A stretch of 6,086 nucleotides of DNA, from contig DVKA01000010.1 in the NCBI GenBank assembly GCA_018716365.1, positions 1 to 6,086 of the forward strand, read 5' to 3'. Shown here piece after piece: positions 1 through 5,997 of this stretch. Position 1 is the stretch's first letter. Each line of letters begins with the position of its first letter. The stretch is from Candidatus Caccocola faecipullorum (GTDB lineage Bacteria > Synergistota > Synergistia > Synergistales > Synergistaceae). Under the pieces are notes generated by a model. It saw only the letters and a program-made list of their open reading frames with translations. It ran no database searches and was not told the origin of the DNA. A program made the position numbers and the translations under genes.

Positions 1-3
1 ATT

Positions 4-891
4 TTACTTTTCTGTTTTTGACTTCCTCAGCGCGGGTACGGCTTCTACCGTCGTCACGCCCGCGAAGATCAGCGCGGAGGCGATGAAGATGCGCCATGTC
101 ATCGGCTCGCCGATGAAGACGACGCCGAGAAGGCTGCCGAAGATGCCGGAGGTCGAGAGAAGTATCGCGACGTGCGTCGGGCTTGTAACTTTCTGCGCCG
201 CCGTCTGGAGCACAAGCGTCAGCGCGAAGCCTATCGTCCCGGCGTAGACTACGGCGAGCCACGCCGCGCATGCGAGATGCGCCGGCACCGGTTCGAAGGC
301 CAGCGCGCAGAGCGCGGAGCATATCATCGTGCCTACGGCCTGCCAGCAGGCGAGGCCGCATGCGTCTTCGCCCGCGGCGAATTTTTCAACGAGGAGTATG
401 TAGCCCGTAACGCAGAGCATCGCGAAGGCGGAGAGCGCGTCGCCCGGGTTCACGCGGAAATTCCCGTCGAGCATCAGTCCGCAGAGTCCCGCGAGGCAGA
501 GCGCGACGGAGACCATGACGTGCCAGCCGGGAAATTTTTTCGTGAAGAACCAGACGCTGAGCGGGACGAAGACGACCGACATCGAGATGATGAACGACTG
601 ATTGCCCGCCGTAGTGTAGAGCAGGCCGACTGCGCCTGCGAGATAGGCCGCGCTGAAGACGGCGCCCGTCAGCATTCCGCCAACCTTCGCGCAGAGCGTC
701 ATGGCGAAGGCGCGCCGCCCGAAGAGGAGCATCAGCGACGCGGAAGCGACGACGAAGCGCAGGAAGCAGAACCAGAAGGGCGTGATGCCGGAGAGAGCGT
801 CGCGAATGACGACGTTCGTCGCGCCCCAGATGAAGGCGACGAGAAGCACCGCCAAGTCCCCTGCTATCATAGCTCTGCGTTTTGCGTCCAT
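4..891 (-). CDS. EamA/DMT-superfamily membrane transporter
   Basis: A 295-residue integral inner-membrane protein of the drug/metabolite transporter (EamA) superfamily; the substrate cannot be told from sequence. About ten hydrophobic helices are visible, near residues 11-29, 36-57, 70-90, 97-117, 122-140, 150-168, 178-198, 208-228, 241-261 and 266-285. They form the two five-helix EamA repeats usual for the family, and the length is typical. Family-like signatures are the WGATNVVIR segment at the end of helix 1, the FLRF segment in helix 2, and the second-repeat stretch around 239-262 ending in a GEP turn (261-263). The tail is short, basic and cytoplasmic (289-295). The ATG at 891 is preceded only by a G-rich stretch, not a clean Shine-Dalgarno; the next ATG (870-868, Met8) also lies before helix 1, so the start is uncertain by seven residues. 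The gene is divergent from the HD gene and appears monocistronic here. Family certain, substrate unknown. Confidence 0.93.
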   Translation of the reverse strand: MDAKRRAMIAGDLAVLLVAFIWGATNVVIRDALSGITPFWFCFLRFVVASASLMLLFGRRAFAMTLCAKVGGMLTGAVFSAAYLAGAVGLLYTTAGNQSFIISMSVVFVPLSVWFFTKKFPGWHVMVSVALCLAGLCGLMLDGNFRVNPGDALSAFAMLCVTGYILLVEKFAAGEDACGLACWQAVGTMICSALCALAFEPVPAHLACAAWLAVVYAGTIGFALTLVLQTAAQKVTSPTHVAILLSTSGIFGSLLGVVFIGEPMTWRIFIASALIFAGVTTVEAVPALRKSKTEK

Positions 892-932
892 CCCCGCGCC
901 CCGCTTTCGTGAAATATCTGTGGAACAATATT

Positions 933-960
933 ATTTTACAGCAAAGCCACGCGGCGCGAA
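933..960 (-). promoter_or_regulatory. weak candidate promoter for the EamA transporter
   Basis: Read on the minus strand, TAAAAT (938-933) matches five of six bases of the sigma70 -10 consensus. It lies 16 bases from TTCGCG (960-955), which matches the -35 box at only three of six positions. It sits in the one AT-rich island of the divergent spacer, about 40 bases upstream of the transporter start. The -35 match is poor, so this is only a candidate. Confidence 0.25.
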
Positions 961-970
961 ATATCGCCGT

Positions 971-999
971 TTGCGCGCGCGCGCGGAAAAATCTATAAT
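971..999 (+). promoter_or_regulatory. sigma70-type promoter for the HD-mnmA-GNAT operon
   Basis: TTGCGC (971-976) and a perfect TATAAT (994-999) are separated by the optimal 17 bases. Transcription would begin near 1006, giving a leader of only about 23 bases before the HD-gene ATG at 1030. The -35 box and the first part of the spacer lie in an alternating GC tract (973-985). This is the only strong promoter signal seen upstream of the three plus-strand genes, so it probably drives all of them. Confidence 0.7.
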
Positions 1000-1017
1000 T
1001 AGCGGCATGATACAAAC

Positions 1018-1023
1018 GGAGGG
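1018..1023 (+). promoter_or_regulatory. ribosome binding site of the HD-domain gene
   Basis: GGAGGG lies six bases before the ATG at 1030, a strong Shine-Dalgarno at ideal spacing, which fixes that start. Confidence 0.85.
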
Positions 1024-1029
1024 ATAACC

Positions 1030-1614
1030 ATGGCAGAAATCACAAGAGAGGCGGCCGTCGGGCTGCTTCGGAAATACAACAAGGAAGAGTTCCACCTGCT
1101 GCACGCGCTGACGGTCGAGGCGGTCATGCGCTGGTATGCGAACGACCTCGGCTTCGCGGACGAGGCGGACCACTGGGCGACGGTCGGCCTGCTGCACGAC
1201 GTGGACTTCGAGCAGTTCCCCGACCAGCACTGCAAGAAAGCGCCGGAGCTTCTGCGCGAAATCGGCGCGGACGAGAGCTTCATCAACTCCGTATGCAGCC
1301 ACGGCTACGGCCCCTGCTCGGACATAAAGCCGGAGCATCTGATGGAAAAGGTGCTCTTCGCCGCAGACGAACTGACGGGGCTGATTTGGGCCGCCGCGCT
1401 GATGCGCCCGTCGAAGAGCGTCTCGGACATGGAGCTGAAGAGCCTCAAGAAAAAATACAAGGACAAGAAATTCGCCGCGGGCTGCTCTCGCGAGGTAATA
1501 GCTCAGGGCGCGGAGATGCTCGGCTGGCCGCTCGACGAGCTGCTCGAAAAGACGCTCGAAGCGATGCGCGCCGCGGAGTCTCAGGTCGCGGCGGAAATGG
1601 AGAGCATGAAGTAA
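1030..1614 (+). CDS. HD-superfamily predicted hydrolase
   Basis: A 194-residue soluble protein resembling the stand-alone 'predicted HD-superfamily hydrolase' group (COG2316 type, as I recall it). The metal-binding HD signature is complete: His25, His56-Asp57 in LLHDVDFEQFP, and Asp113 in AADELTGLI. A further His91 in SHGYG could add a ligand. These residues predict a metal-dependent phosphohydrolase fold. A lysine-rich segment (138-147) followed by an FAAGCSREVI stretch is a conserved-looking feature of the same group. There is no signal peptide or membrane helix, so it is cytoplasmic. Start choice is secure because of the strong GGAGGG site. It is the first gene of the operon and its TAA stop directly touches the TTG start of mnmA. 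The substrate is unknown; neighbouring mnmA hints at nucleotide or RNA metabolism, but that is only context. Confidence 0.9.
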   Translation: MAEITREAAVGLLRKYNKEEFHLLHALTVEAVMRWYANDLGFADEADHWATVGLLHDVDFEQFPDQHCKKAPELLREIGADESFINSVCSHGYGPCSDIKPEHLMEKVLFAADELTGLIWAAALMRPSKSVSDMELKSLKKKYKDKKFAAGCSREVIAQGAEMLGWPLDELLEKTLEAMRAAESQVAAEMESMK

Positions 1615-2649
1615 TTGGCGCGTAAAGTCCTTACGGCGATGAGCGGCGGGGTGGACAGCTCCGTCGCCGCTTTTTTAATAAAGGTTGGCGCGGACGAATG
1701 CGCGGGGGCGATAATGCGGCTGCTCGCGCAAAGCGCCGAGGAAGAGGCCGCGCGCGAGGTAGCCGCGCGCCTCGGCATAGCGTTCCACGTATTTCCGCTC
1801 GAAGCTGAATTCCGCGAAAACGTCATAAAGCCCTTCATAGAAGCCTACCGCGCGGGGCGCACGCCGAACCCGTGCATCGAGTGCAACAGGACGATGAAGT
1901 TCGGAAAATTTATCGAGCTGGCGCAAAATTTAGGCATGAGCCACATCGCTACTGGCCACTACGCCGTCATAGAGCACGACGCTGCATCGGGCCGCTGGCT
2001 GCTGCGCCGCGGCGCGGACGAAAAAAAAGACCAGAGCTACGTCCTATGGACGCTGACGCAGGAGCAGCTTTCGCGCACCATCCTGCCGCTCGGCGCGCTC
2101 TCCAAGGCCGAGGCGCGCGAAATAGCCGAGGCGCAGGGATTCACCAACGCGCATAAAAAAGAGAGCCAAGATATATGCTTCGTCCCCGACGGCGACTATG
2201 CGGCCTTCATCCGCGAAATGACGGGAAGCGCCGACGCGCCGGGCAAGTTCGTAGACGAATCGGGCCGCGCCATAGGCGAGCACAAAGGGCTGACGCGCTA
2301 CACCGTCGGCCAGCGCCGCGGCCTCGGCCTATCGCTGCGCGAGCCGCTCTATGTGCGCGCGAAGGACGCGGCACACAACACCGTGACGCTCTGCCCCGAA
2401 AGCGGCCTCTATTCAAAGACGCTCACCGCATCGCGCGCAAACCTCATAGCCGCCAAGCAATTCGACCGCCCCACGCGCGTCCGCGCAAAAATACGCTACC
2501 GAGCCGCGGAGCAGCCCGCGACGGCCGAACAGCTCTCCGAAGACAAATTAATGATAGAGTTCGACGAGCCGCAGCGAGCGATAACGCCGGGCCAGTCTGT
2601 CGTGCTCTACGACGGCGATTACGTAGTGGGCGGCGGCGTGATTGACTAG
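1615..2649 (+). CDS. mnmA: tRNA-specific 2-thiouridylase MnmA
   Basis: Cytoplasmic enzyme that adenylates and then thiolates U34 of tRNAs for Lys, Glu and Gln, taking sulfur from a persulfide relay. The PP-loop SGGVDSS (residues 10-16) binds ATP. The catalytic cysteine is Cys90 in GRTPNPCIECN and the second is Cys188 in ESQDICFVPDGDY. ATGHY (112-116), KKDQSY (137-142) and the TVGQRRGLG segment (230-238) are also classic, and the C-terminal beta-barrel domain ends normally. At 344 residues it is a little short for the family; the loss is around residues 35-45, where many relatives carry a longer loop with a CC motif. The TTG start gives MARKVLTAMSGG, aligning with the usual MnmA beginning, whereas the first in-frame ATG (1639) would cut the first strand. 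A GGAG (1599-1602) lies 12 bases upstream, so translational coupling to the HD gene is likely. Confidence 0.96.
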   Translation: MARKVLTAMSGGVDSSVAAFLIKVGADECAGAIMRLLAQSAEEEAAREVAARLGIAFHVFPLEAEFRENVIKPFIEAYRAGRTPNPCIECNRTMKFGKFIELAQNLGMSHIATGHYAVIEHDAASGRWLLRRGADEKKDQSYVLWTLTQEQLSRTILPLGALSKAEAREIAEAQGFTNAHKKESQDICFVPDGDYAAFIREMTGSADAPGKFVDESGRAIGEHKGLTRYTVGQRRGLGLSLREPLYVRAKDAAHNTVTLCPESGLYSKTLTASRANLIAAKQFDRPTRVRAKIRYRAAEQPATAEQLSEDKLMIEFDEPQRAITPGQSVVLYDGDYVVGGGVID

Positions 2650-2665
2650 CGGAACAATCATAAAC

Positions 2666-2670
2666 AGGAG
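2666..2670 (+). promoter_or_regulatory. ribosome binding site of the GNAT gene
   Basis: AGGAG six bases before the ATG at 2677, in the 27-base gap after mnmA. It supports that start and independent initiation on the shared transcript. Confidence 0.8.
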
Positions 2671-2676
2671 AAAGAG

Positions 2677-3207
2677 ATGAGATTTGAAAGACTGACCGAC
2701 AGGCGCGACGAGAGGTACAACGCGGCGCGCGCGCTTTATGCCGCGAGTTTTCCCTACCACGAGCAGCGCGGCGATGAAGCGCAGGCCGCGGCGCTTGCGT
2801 GCGCGGATTACCGTTTCGAGCTGATTTACGGCGGCGATGCGTTCGTCGGGCTGATGCTCTGCTGGGAGGCGGAAAGTTTTATCTACGTCGAGCATTTCTG
2901 CACCGTGCCAGAAATTCGCGGGCGCGGCATAGGCGCGGAGGCTCTCGCGCTGCTCGCGCAAAGCGGCAAAAAAATAATTTTGGAGATAGACCCGCCGATT
3001 GACGAAATATCGCGCCGCCGCAGAAATTTCTACGAGCGCGCGGGCTTTGCGGAAAACCCCTTCGCGCACGTCCACCCGCCCTACCACGCGGGCTTCCCGG
3101 GCCATCCGCTGGTCGTGATGTCGTACCCACGGGCGCTGACCGAGGCGGAGTATCGCGCATTTGATAAATATTTGAAAGAAGTTGTGATGGGGGACATAAA
3201 AATATAA
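2677..3207 (+). CDS. GNAT-family N-acetyltransferase
   Basis: A 176-residue cytoplasmic protein of the GNAT fold, transferring an acyl group from acyl-CoA to an unidentified amine. The acetyl-CoA pyrophosphate loop (motif A) is clear: strand IYVEHFCTV (69-77), then PEIRGRGIGAEAL (78-90) carrying the R-G-x-G-x-G/A signature. A later strand IILEIDPP (100-107) and the NFYERAGF helix-turn (117-124) are the usual motif-B and C-terminal elements. The stretch PPYHAGFPGHPLVVMSYP (134-151) and the following LTEAEY (154-159) resemble the end of a GNAT subgroup I recognise from anaerobic bacteria, without known substrate. A strong AGGAG site fixes the start. It is the last gene of the plus-strand operon, 27 bases after mnmA, and no hairpin with a T-run follows immediately. 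Confidence 0.9.
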   Translation: MRFERLTDRRDERYNAARALYAASFPYHEQRGDEAQAAALACADYRFELIYGGDAFVGLMLCWEAESFIYVEHFCTVPEIRGRGIGAEALALLAQSGKKIILEIDPPIDEISRRRRNFYERAGFAENPFAHVHPPYHAGFPGHPLVVMSYPRALTEAEYRAFDKYLKEVVMGDIKI

Positions 3208-3240
3208 TACAGTCTTTTAACCAAACAGCAAAACCAATGA

Positions 3241-3315
3241 TGTCATTCCGGCAATTTTCTGCGCCCGGTGATGCGGGGCAGGCTCGCCGGAATCTCAACA
3301 GTAAACGCTAGAGAT
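3241..3315. repeat. probable dispersed palindromic intergenic repeat
   Basis: Perfect 8-bp arms ATTCCGGC (3245-3252) and GCCGGAAT (3286-3293) enclose 33 bases. Inside is a smaller GCCC/GGGC pair (3263-3266 with 3276-3279). Immediately after come ATCTC (3292-3296) and GAGAT (3311-3315), which can form a second hairpin that shares two bases with the outer arm. Farther on, CGCTAG (3306-3311) pairs with CTAGCG (3348-3353) and CCTCC (3331-3335) with GGAGG (3362-3366), so the element may extend to about 3366. The TGTCATTCCGGC start and GCCGGAATCTC end resemble short palindromic repeats scattered between genes in many bacterial genomes. Only one copy is in this window, so repetition is inferred. There is no T-run, so it is not a typical terminator. 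Confidence 0.55.
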
Positions 3316-3428
3316 GGCAAAGCAGCGTTACCTCCATTTTCCTACCACTAGCGATTGGGACGGAGGCGCCAGCCAGAAGATTGCCGACGCGACATAGTTT
3401 TTATTAGAAGTTGAACAAGTTTAACAAC

Positions 3429-3454
3429 AGCGGCGGCTTCGCAAAGCCGCCGCT
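3429..3454 (-). terminator. rho-independent terminator, likely bidirectional
   Basis: AGCGGCGGCTT (3429-3439) and AAGCCGCCGCT (3444-3454) form a perfect 11-bp, very GC-rich stem with a four-base loop. On the minus strand it begins seven bases after the tolC-like stop codon and is followed by a loosely T-rich GTTGTTAAACTTGTT. On the plus strand it is followed by CTTTCGTCTATTT. Position favours ending the efflux operon; it could also stop readthrough from the GNAT operon. Neither T-tract is perfect. Confidence 0.8.
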
Positions 3455-3461
3455 CTTTCGT

Positions 3462-4841
3462 CTATTTCCCCACCGCGTAAATCAGATCCGCTTCCGCGGT
3501 CTTTATGTCGTAGAGCGCCGTCGCCGTCTCGGAGAGAGCGTTTACCAGCGCTACGCGGGAGTCGGATTCTTCGAGCGCCGTGCCGACGTTTTCTTCGTAG
3601 CGGCGCACCGCTATGCGGTAGTCCTCGCGAGCCTGCTCCGTCTGGCGGAGCGCTACTTCCAGGCGGCTGCGCGCCGATGTGAGATTCTGCTCGGCCTGCA
3701 CTACCTCCATGCGGACGGCGTTTTTCATGTCTTCGAGCTGGAAGAGCAGCTCCTTCGCCTTGGCCTTGGCTTCGCGCGTCTTTGCGCGCATTTCGCCGCC
3801 GTCGTAGAGGTTCCAGTACATTCCTATCGCGGCGACCGCCTCGCCCTCGCCGGGGAAGAAGCTGTCGTCGGCCGCTACGTAGCCCGCCGCGCCGAGAATC
3901 TGCGGCAGCGTCCGCCCCTGCGCGGCGCGCGCAAGCTTTTCGGCCTGTTTGCTCAAGAGCGCGTAGGCTTTGAGCTCGGCGCGCGCTTCGAAGGCCTGCG
4001 CCGTCCTGTCGCCGCCCGGGACGCGCGGCAGGATTTTCGCGAGCTCCCTGTCGCCGCCTTCCGAGAATAATTTCTGCGCGAATATGTCGGGCGCTTCCAG
4101 CTCGGCTTTAATCAGCTCCGTTCCCACAGCGCGGCGCAGCGCCGTGAGCGCGTTGGCCTCGCCGCTCTGCGCGCGTATCAGCGAAAGCTCCGCCTCGGAG
4201 ACGGCTACGCCGCCGCGCAGCACGTCGTTCTTCGCAACGACTCCCGCTTTGAAGAGTTTCTCCGCGCGCGTGAGATGTTCCTTAGCGAGCGACAGCGCCT
4301 CGCGCGCGACGCGCGCCTTGGCCTGCGCGGCGCGCAGCGCGTAGTAGGCGCGGCGGACGGAGTTTTCGACCGCCTGTTCTGTGCGCAGCTCCTGCGCCTG
4401 CGCAGCGCCGAGCGCGAGCCGTTCGGCCTCTTTCTGCGCGGTCAGCGAGCCGCCCGCGTATATGACCTGCGACAGCCCTACCGCGGCCGCGTATGTGTGC
4501 GAGCCTATCGCCGTGACGGGCAGCGAGCCTAAGAAGGGCACGGAGGCGTTGACCGTCACGCCGTCGTCCTGCCATAAGCCGCCCAGTCCCGCGAAGACGT
4601 CCGGCCCGAGCCGCGCGGCTGCGGCTTCGACCTTCGCGCGCGCCGCCTCGGTGCGCTGGCGCGCGGCGGCTATCTGCGGATTTTCTTCGCCCGCCGCAAT
4701 CAGCAGCTTTGAGAGCGCCGCGTCCTCTATATAGTCGATTTCGACGATTGGCGAGGTTTCCGCCGTTCCGGCTCCCGCGCAGGGCGCGCAGGCGAGCGTC
4801 AGGGCGGCGAGCGCGGATATAAAAATTTTCATCTTCGGCAT
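3462..4841 (-). CDS. TolC-family outer-membrane efflux protein
   Basis: An outer-membrane channel subunit expected to form a trimeric duct through the periplasm. From the ATG at 4841 it is 459 residues: a signal peptide (basic MPKMK, hydrophobic 6-18, likely cleavage near AGA at 22-24), then two homologous halves. The inner repeat is visible as GLSQVIYAGG (122-131) in half one and MYWNLYDGGE (341-350) in half two, each followed by a long Ala/Glu/Lys-rich helix. FKAGVVAKNDVLR (197-209) and RYEENVGTALEESDSR (414-429) are the family's paired helix-turn signatures. An upstream in-frame GTG (4859) and ATG (4850) exist, but AAAGGA (4856-4851) sits nine bases before the 4841 ATG, which I prefer; Met4 (4832) is also possible. 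It follows the permease by 22 bases and ends at the terminator. Cys18 and Cys21 lie in the signal region, but the lipobox is poor. Confidence 0.93.
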   Translation of the reverse strand: MPKMKIFISALAALTLACAPCAGAGTAETSPIVEIDYIEDAALSKLLIAAGEENPQIAAARQRTEAARAKVEAAAARLGPDVFAGLGGLWQDDGVTVNASVPFLGSLPVTAIGSHTYAAAVGLSQVIYAGGSLTAQKEAERLALGAAQAQELRTEQAVENSVRRAYYALRAAQAKARVAREALSLAKEHLTRAEKLFKAGVVAKNDVLRGGVAVSEAELSLIRAQSGEANALTALRRAVGTELIKAELEAPDIFAQKLFSEGGDRELAKILPRVPGGDRTAQAFEARAELKAYALLSKQAEKLARAAQGRTLPQILGAAGYVAADDSFFPGEGEAVAAIGMYWNLYDGGEMRAKTREAKAKAKELLFQLEDMKNAVRMEVVQAEQNLTSARSRLEVALRQTEQAREDYRIAVRRYEENVGTALEESDSRVALVNALSETATALYDIKTAEADLIYAVGK

Positions 4842-4850
4842 TTTTATCAT

Positions 4851-4856
4851 TCCTTT
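4851..4856 (-). promoter_or_regulatory. ribosome binding site that decides the tolC-like start
   Basis: AAAGGA on the minus strand is nine bases before the ATG at 4841. It directly abuts the ATG at 4850 and lies inside a reading frame begun at the GTG at 4859, so the 4841 start fits best. Confidence 0.6.
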
Positions 4857-4863
4857 CACGCGC

Positions 4864-5997
4864 TTACGGCACGAAGCGGCGTCTGAACATTACGACCGAG
4901 GCCGTGAACATCACGGCGATGTATGCCGCGAGTGCCAGCGTGTCCTGCCAGACGTAGGCCAGGCCGCCGCCCTTGAGGATTATCTGGCGCGATATGTTTA
5001 TGTAATAGGTTATCGGGAAGCACTCGCCGAGGTAACGGAAGCCCGCGGGCATCGATTCGAGCGGGAAGACGAAGCCCGAGAGAAGGACGCTCGGCAGTAT
5101 GATGAAGACGGACATCTGGAGCGCCTGCGTCTGGTTCTGCGCGAAGCACGAGATCATGATGCCGAGCGAGAGGCTCGCGACGACGTAGAAGAAGGTCAGC
5201 GCGTAGAAAAGCGTCATGCTCCCGAGGAACGGCATGTTGAATACGAAAATCCCTATGACTATCGAGATGAATATCTGCACGTAGCCGACGATGATGTAGG
5301 GGATTATCTTCGCGGTCAGCAGCTCCCATATCTTCATCGGCGTCACAAGCAGCTGTTCGAGCGTGCCCTGCTCGCTCTCGCGCACAATAGCCATCGACAT
5401 CATCGATATGAGCGTCAGCGTCAGCAGCAGCCCCATGATGCCCGGCACGATGTACCACGAGGTTACGAAGTCGGGGTTGTACCAGAGGCGGATGCGCATG
5501 TCTATCGCCTGCCCCGGCACGCGGATGCCGAGGCGCGAGAATTTCTCCGCGAGTATCTCCTGCGACTTGAGCATCCCTATCGTCTGCGCCGCCGAGAGCG
5601 CAGACGAGGCGCTGAGGTTGTCCGTCGCGTCCACGATGACCTGCACGGAGGTCTGCCGCCCGCCCTGTATGTCGCGCGCGTAGTCGGGCGGGAATACGAT
5701 GCCGACCTTCGCGCGGCCCGACTCGACGTTCTCGTTGACCTCGCGCACGCTCGCGGCGAACTTTATCACGTCGAAGTAGTTGCTCGCCGTGAGGCTGTTT
5801 ATCATCTCGCGGCTCTCCTGCGTCCGCGACTGGTCGAAGACGACCGTCTTCAGGTGCTTTATGTCGGTGTTTATCGCGAAGCCGAAAATCAGAAGCTGCG
5901 CGAGCGGCATGAATAAGATTATCGCGAGCGTTATCTTGTCGCGCATGACCTGGATGAACTCCTTGACGATCAGCGCGCGCATACGGTCCCAGTTCAT
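4864..5997 (-). CDS. ABC-2 type exporter permease (YbhR/YhhJ-like)
   Basis: A 377-residue inner-membrane permease of the ABC-2 exporter family, resembling E. coli YbhR/YbhS/YhhJ multidrug-type permeases. It would work with an ABC ATPase, usually an HlyD-type adaptor, and a TolC-like channel. The layout is typical: cytoplasmic VKEFIQVMRDK (11-21), helix 1 (22-41), a large periplasmic domain (about 42-178), then five helices near 181-203, 228-253, 259-285, 292-313 and 355-371. The hallmark RESEQGTLEQLLVTP (206-220) lies between helices 2 and 3, and SGFVFPLESMP (307-317) is the conserved re-entrant region. A full AAGGAGG site (6014-6008) ten bases upstream fixes the ATG at 5997, which overlaps the preceding stop codon as ATGA. 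The tolC-like gene follows after 22 bases, so co-transcription is almost certain. The exported substrate is unknown. Confidence 0.95.
   Translation of the reverse strand: MNWDRMRALIVKEFIQVMRDKITLAIILFMPLAQLLIFGFAINTDIKHLKTVVFDQSRTQESREMINSLTASNYFDVIKFAASVREVNENVESGRAKVGIVFPPDYARDIQGGRQTSVQVIVDATDNLSASSALSAAQTIGMLKSQEILAEKFSRLGIRVPGQAIDMRIRLWYNPDFVTSWYIVPGIMGLLLTLTLISMMSMAIVRESEQGTLEQLLVTPMKIWELLTAKIIPYIIVGYVQIFISIVIGIFVFNMPFLGSMTLFYALTFFYVVASLSLGIMISCFAQNQTQALQMSVFIILPSVLLSGFVFPLESMPAGFRYLGECFPITYYINISRQIILKGGGLAYVWQDTLALAAYIAVMFTASVVMFRRRFVP

Larger units (their letters stand above)
3208..3461. other. convergent intergenic spacer without a gene
   Basis: This spacer between the GNAT and tolC-like stop codons carries no credible coding sequence. 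It is more AT-rich than its flanks and holds several short inverted repeats (3245-3366) followed by the terminator hairpin at 3429-3454. The bases 3367-3428 show no feature I can name. Confidence 0.8.

Noticed and set aside
172..912. Long plus-strand open frame (246 codons) opposite the EamA transporter
   Set aside because: Its product is highly charged, rich in Arg/Glu/Ala, with no recognisable domain. It is the antisense shadow of a clear membrane-protein gene in GC-rich DNA.
2548..3105. 185-codon minus-strand open frame across mnmA and the GNAT gene
   Set aside because: It covers the ends of two well-supported genes on the opposite strand, with no ribosome site or recognisable domain.
3245..3293. 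Palindrome considered as the terminator of the GNAT operon
   Set aside because: The loop is 33 bases and no T-run follows on either strand. The hairpin at 3429-3454 is a much better terminator.
2879..3298. Minus-strand open frame running from the intergenic repeat into the GNAT gene
   Set aside because: It starts within the palindromic repeat, lacks a ribosome site and is antisense to the GNAT gene. It is better explained by the repeat sequence.
3411..4070. 219-codon plus-strand open frame overlapping the tolC-like gene
   Set aside because: It runs antisense to the conserved second half of the TolC-family protein and has no family motif. It also begins inside the terminator region.
4842..4859. 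GTG (4859) or ATG (4850) as start of the tolC-like gene
   Set aside because: The only ribosome-site-like sequence, AAAGGA at 4856-4851, overlaps or abuts these codons, whereas it is well spaced for the ATG at 4841. The extra residues add nothing to the signal peptide.
4856..5458. 200-codon minus-strand frame within the permease gene
   Set aside because: It is a +1/-1 shadow of the permease frame, rich in His/Arg/Asp with no membrane helices, while the permease frame has full family motifs.
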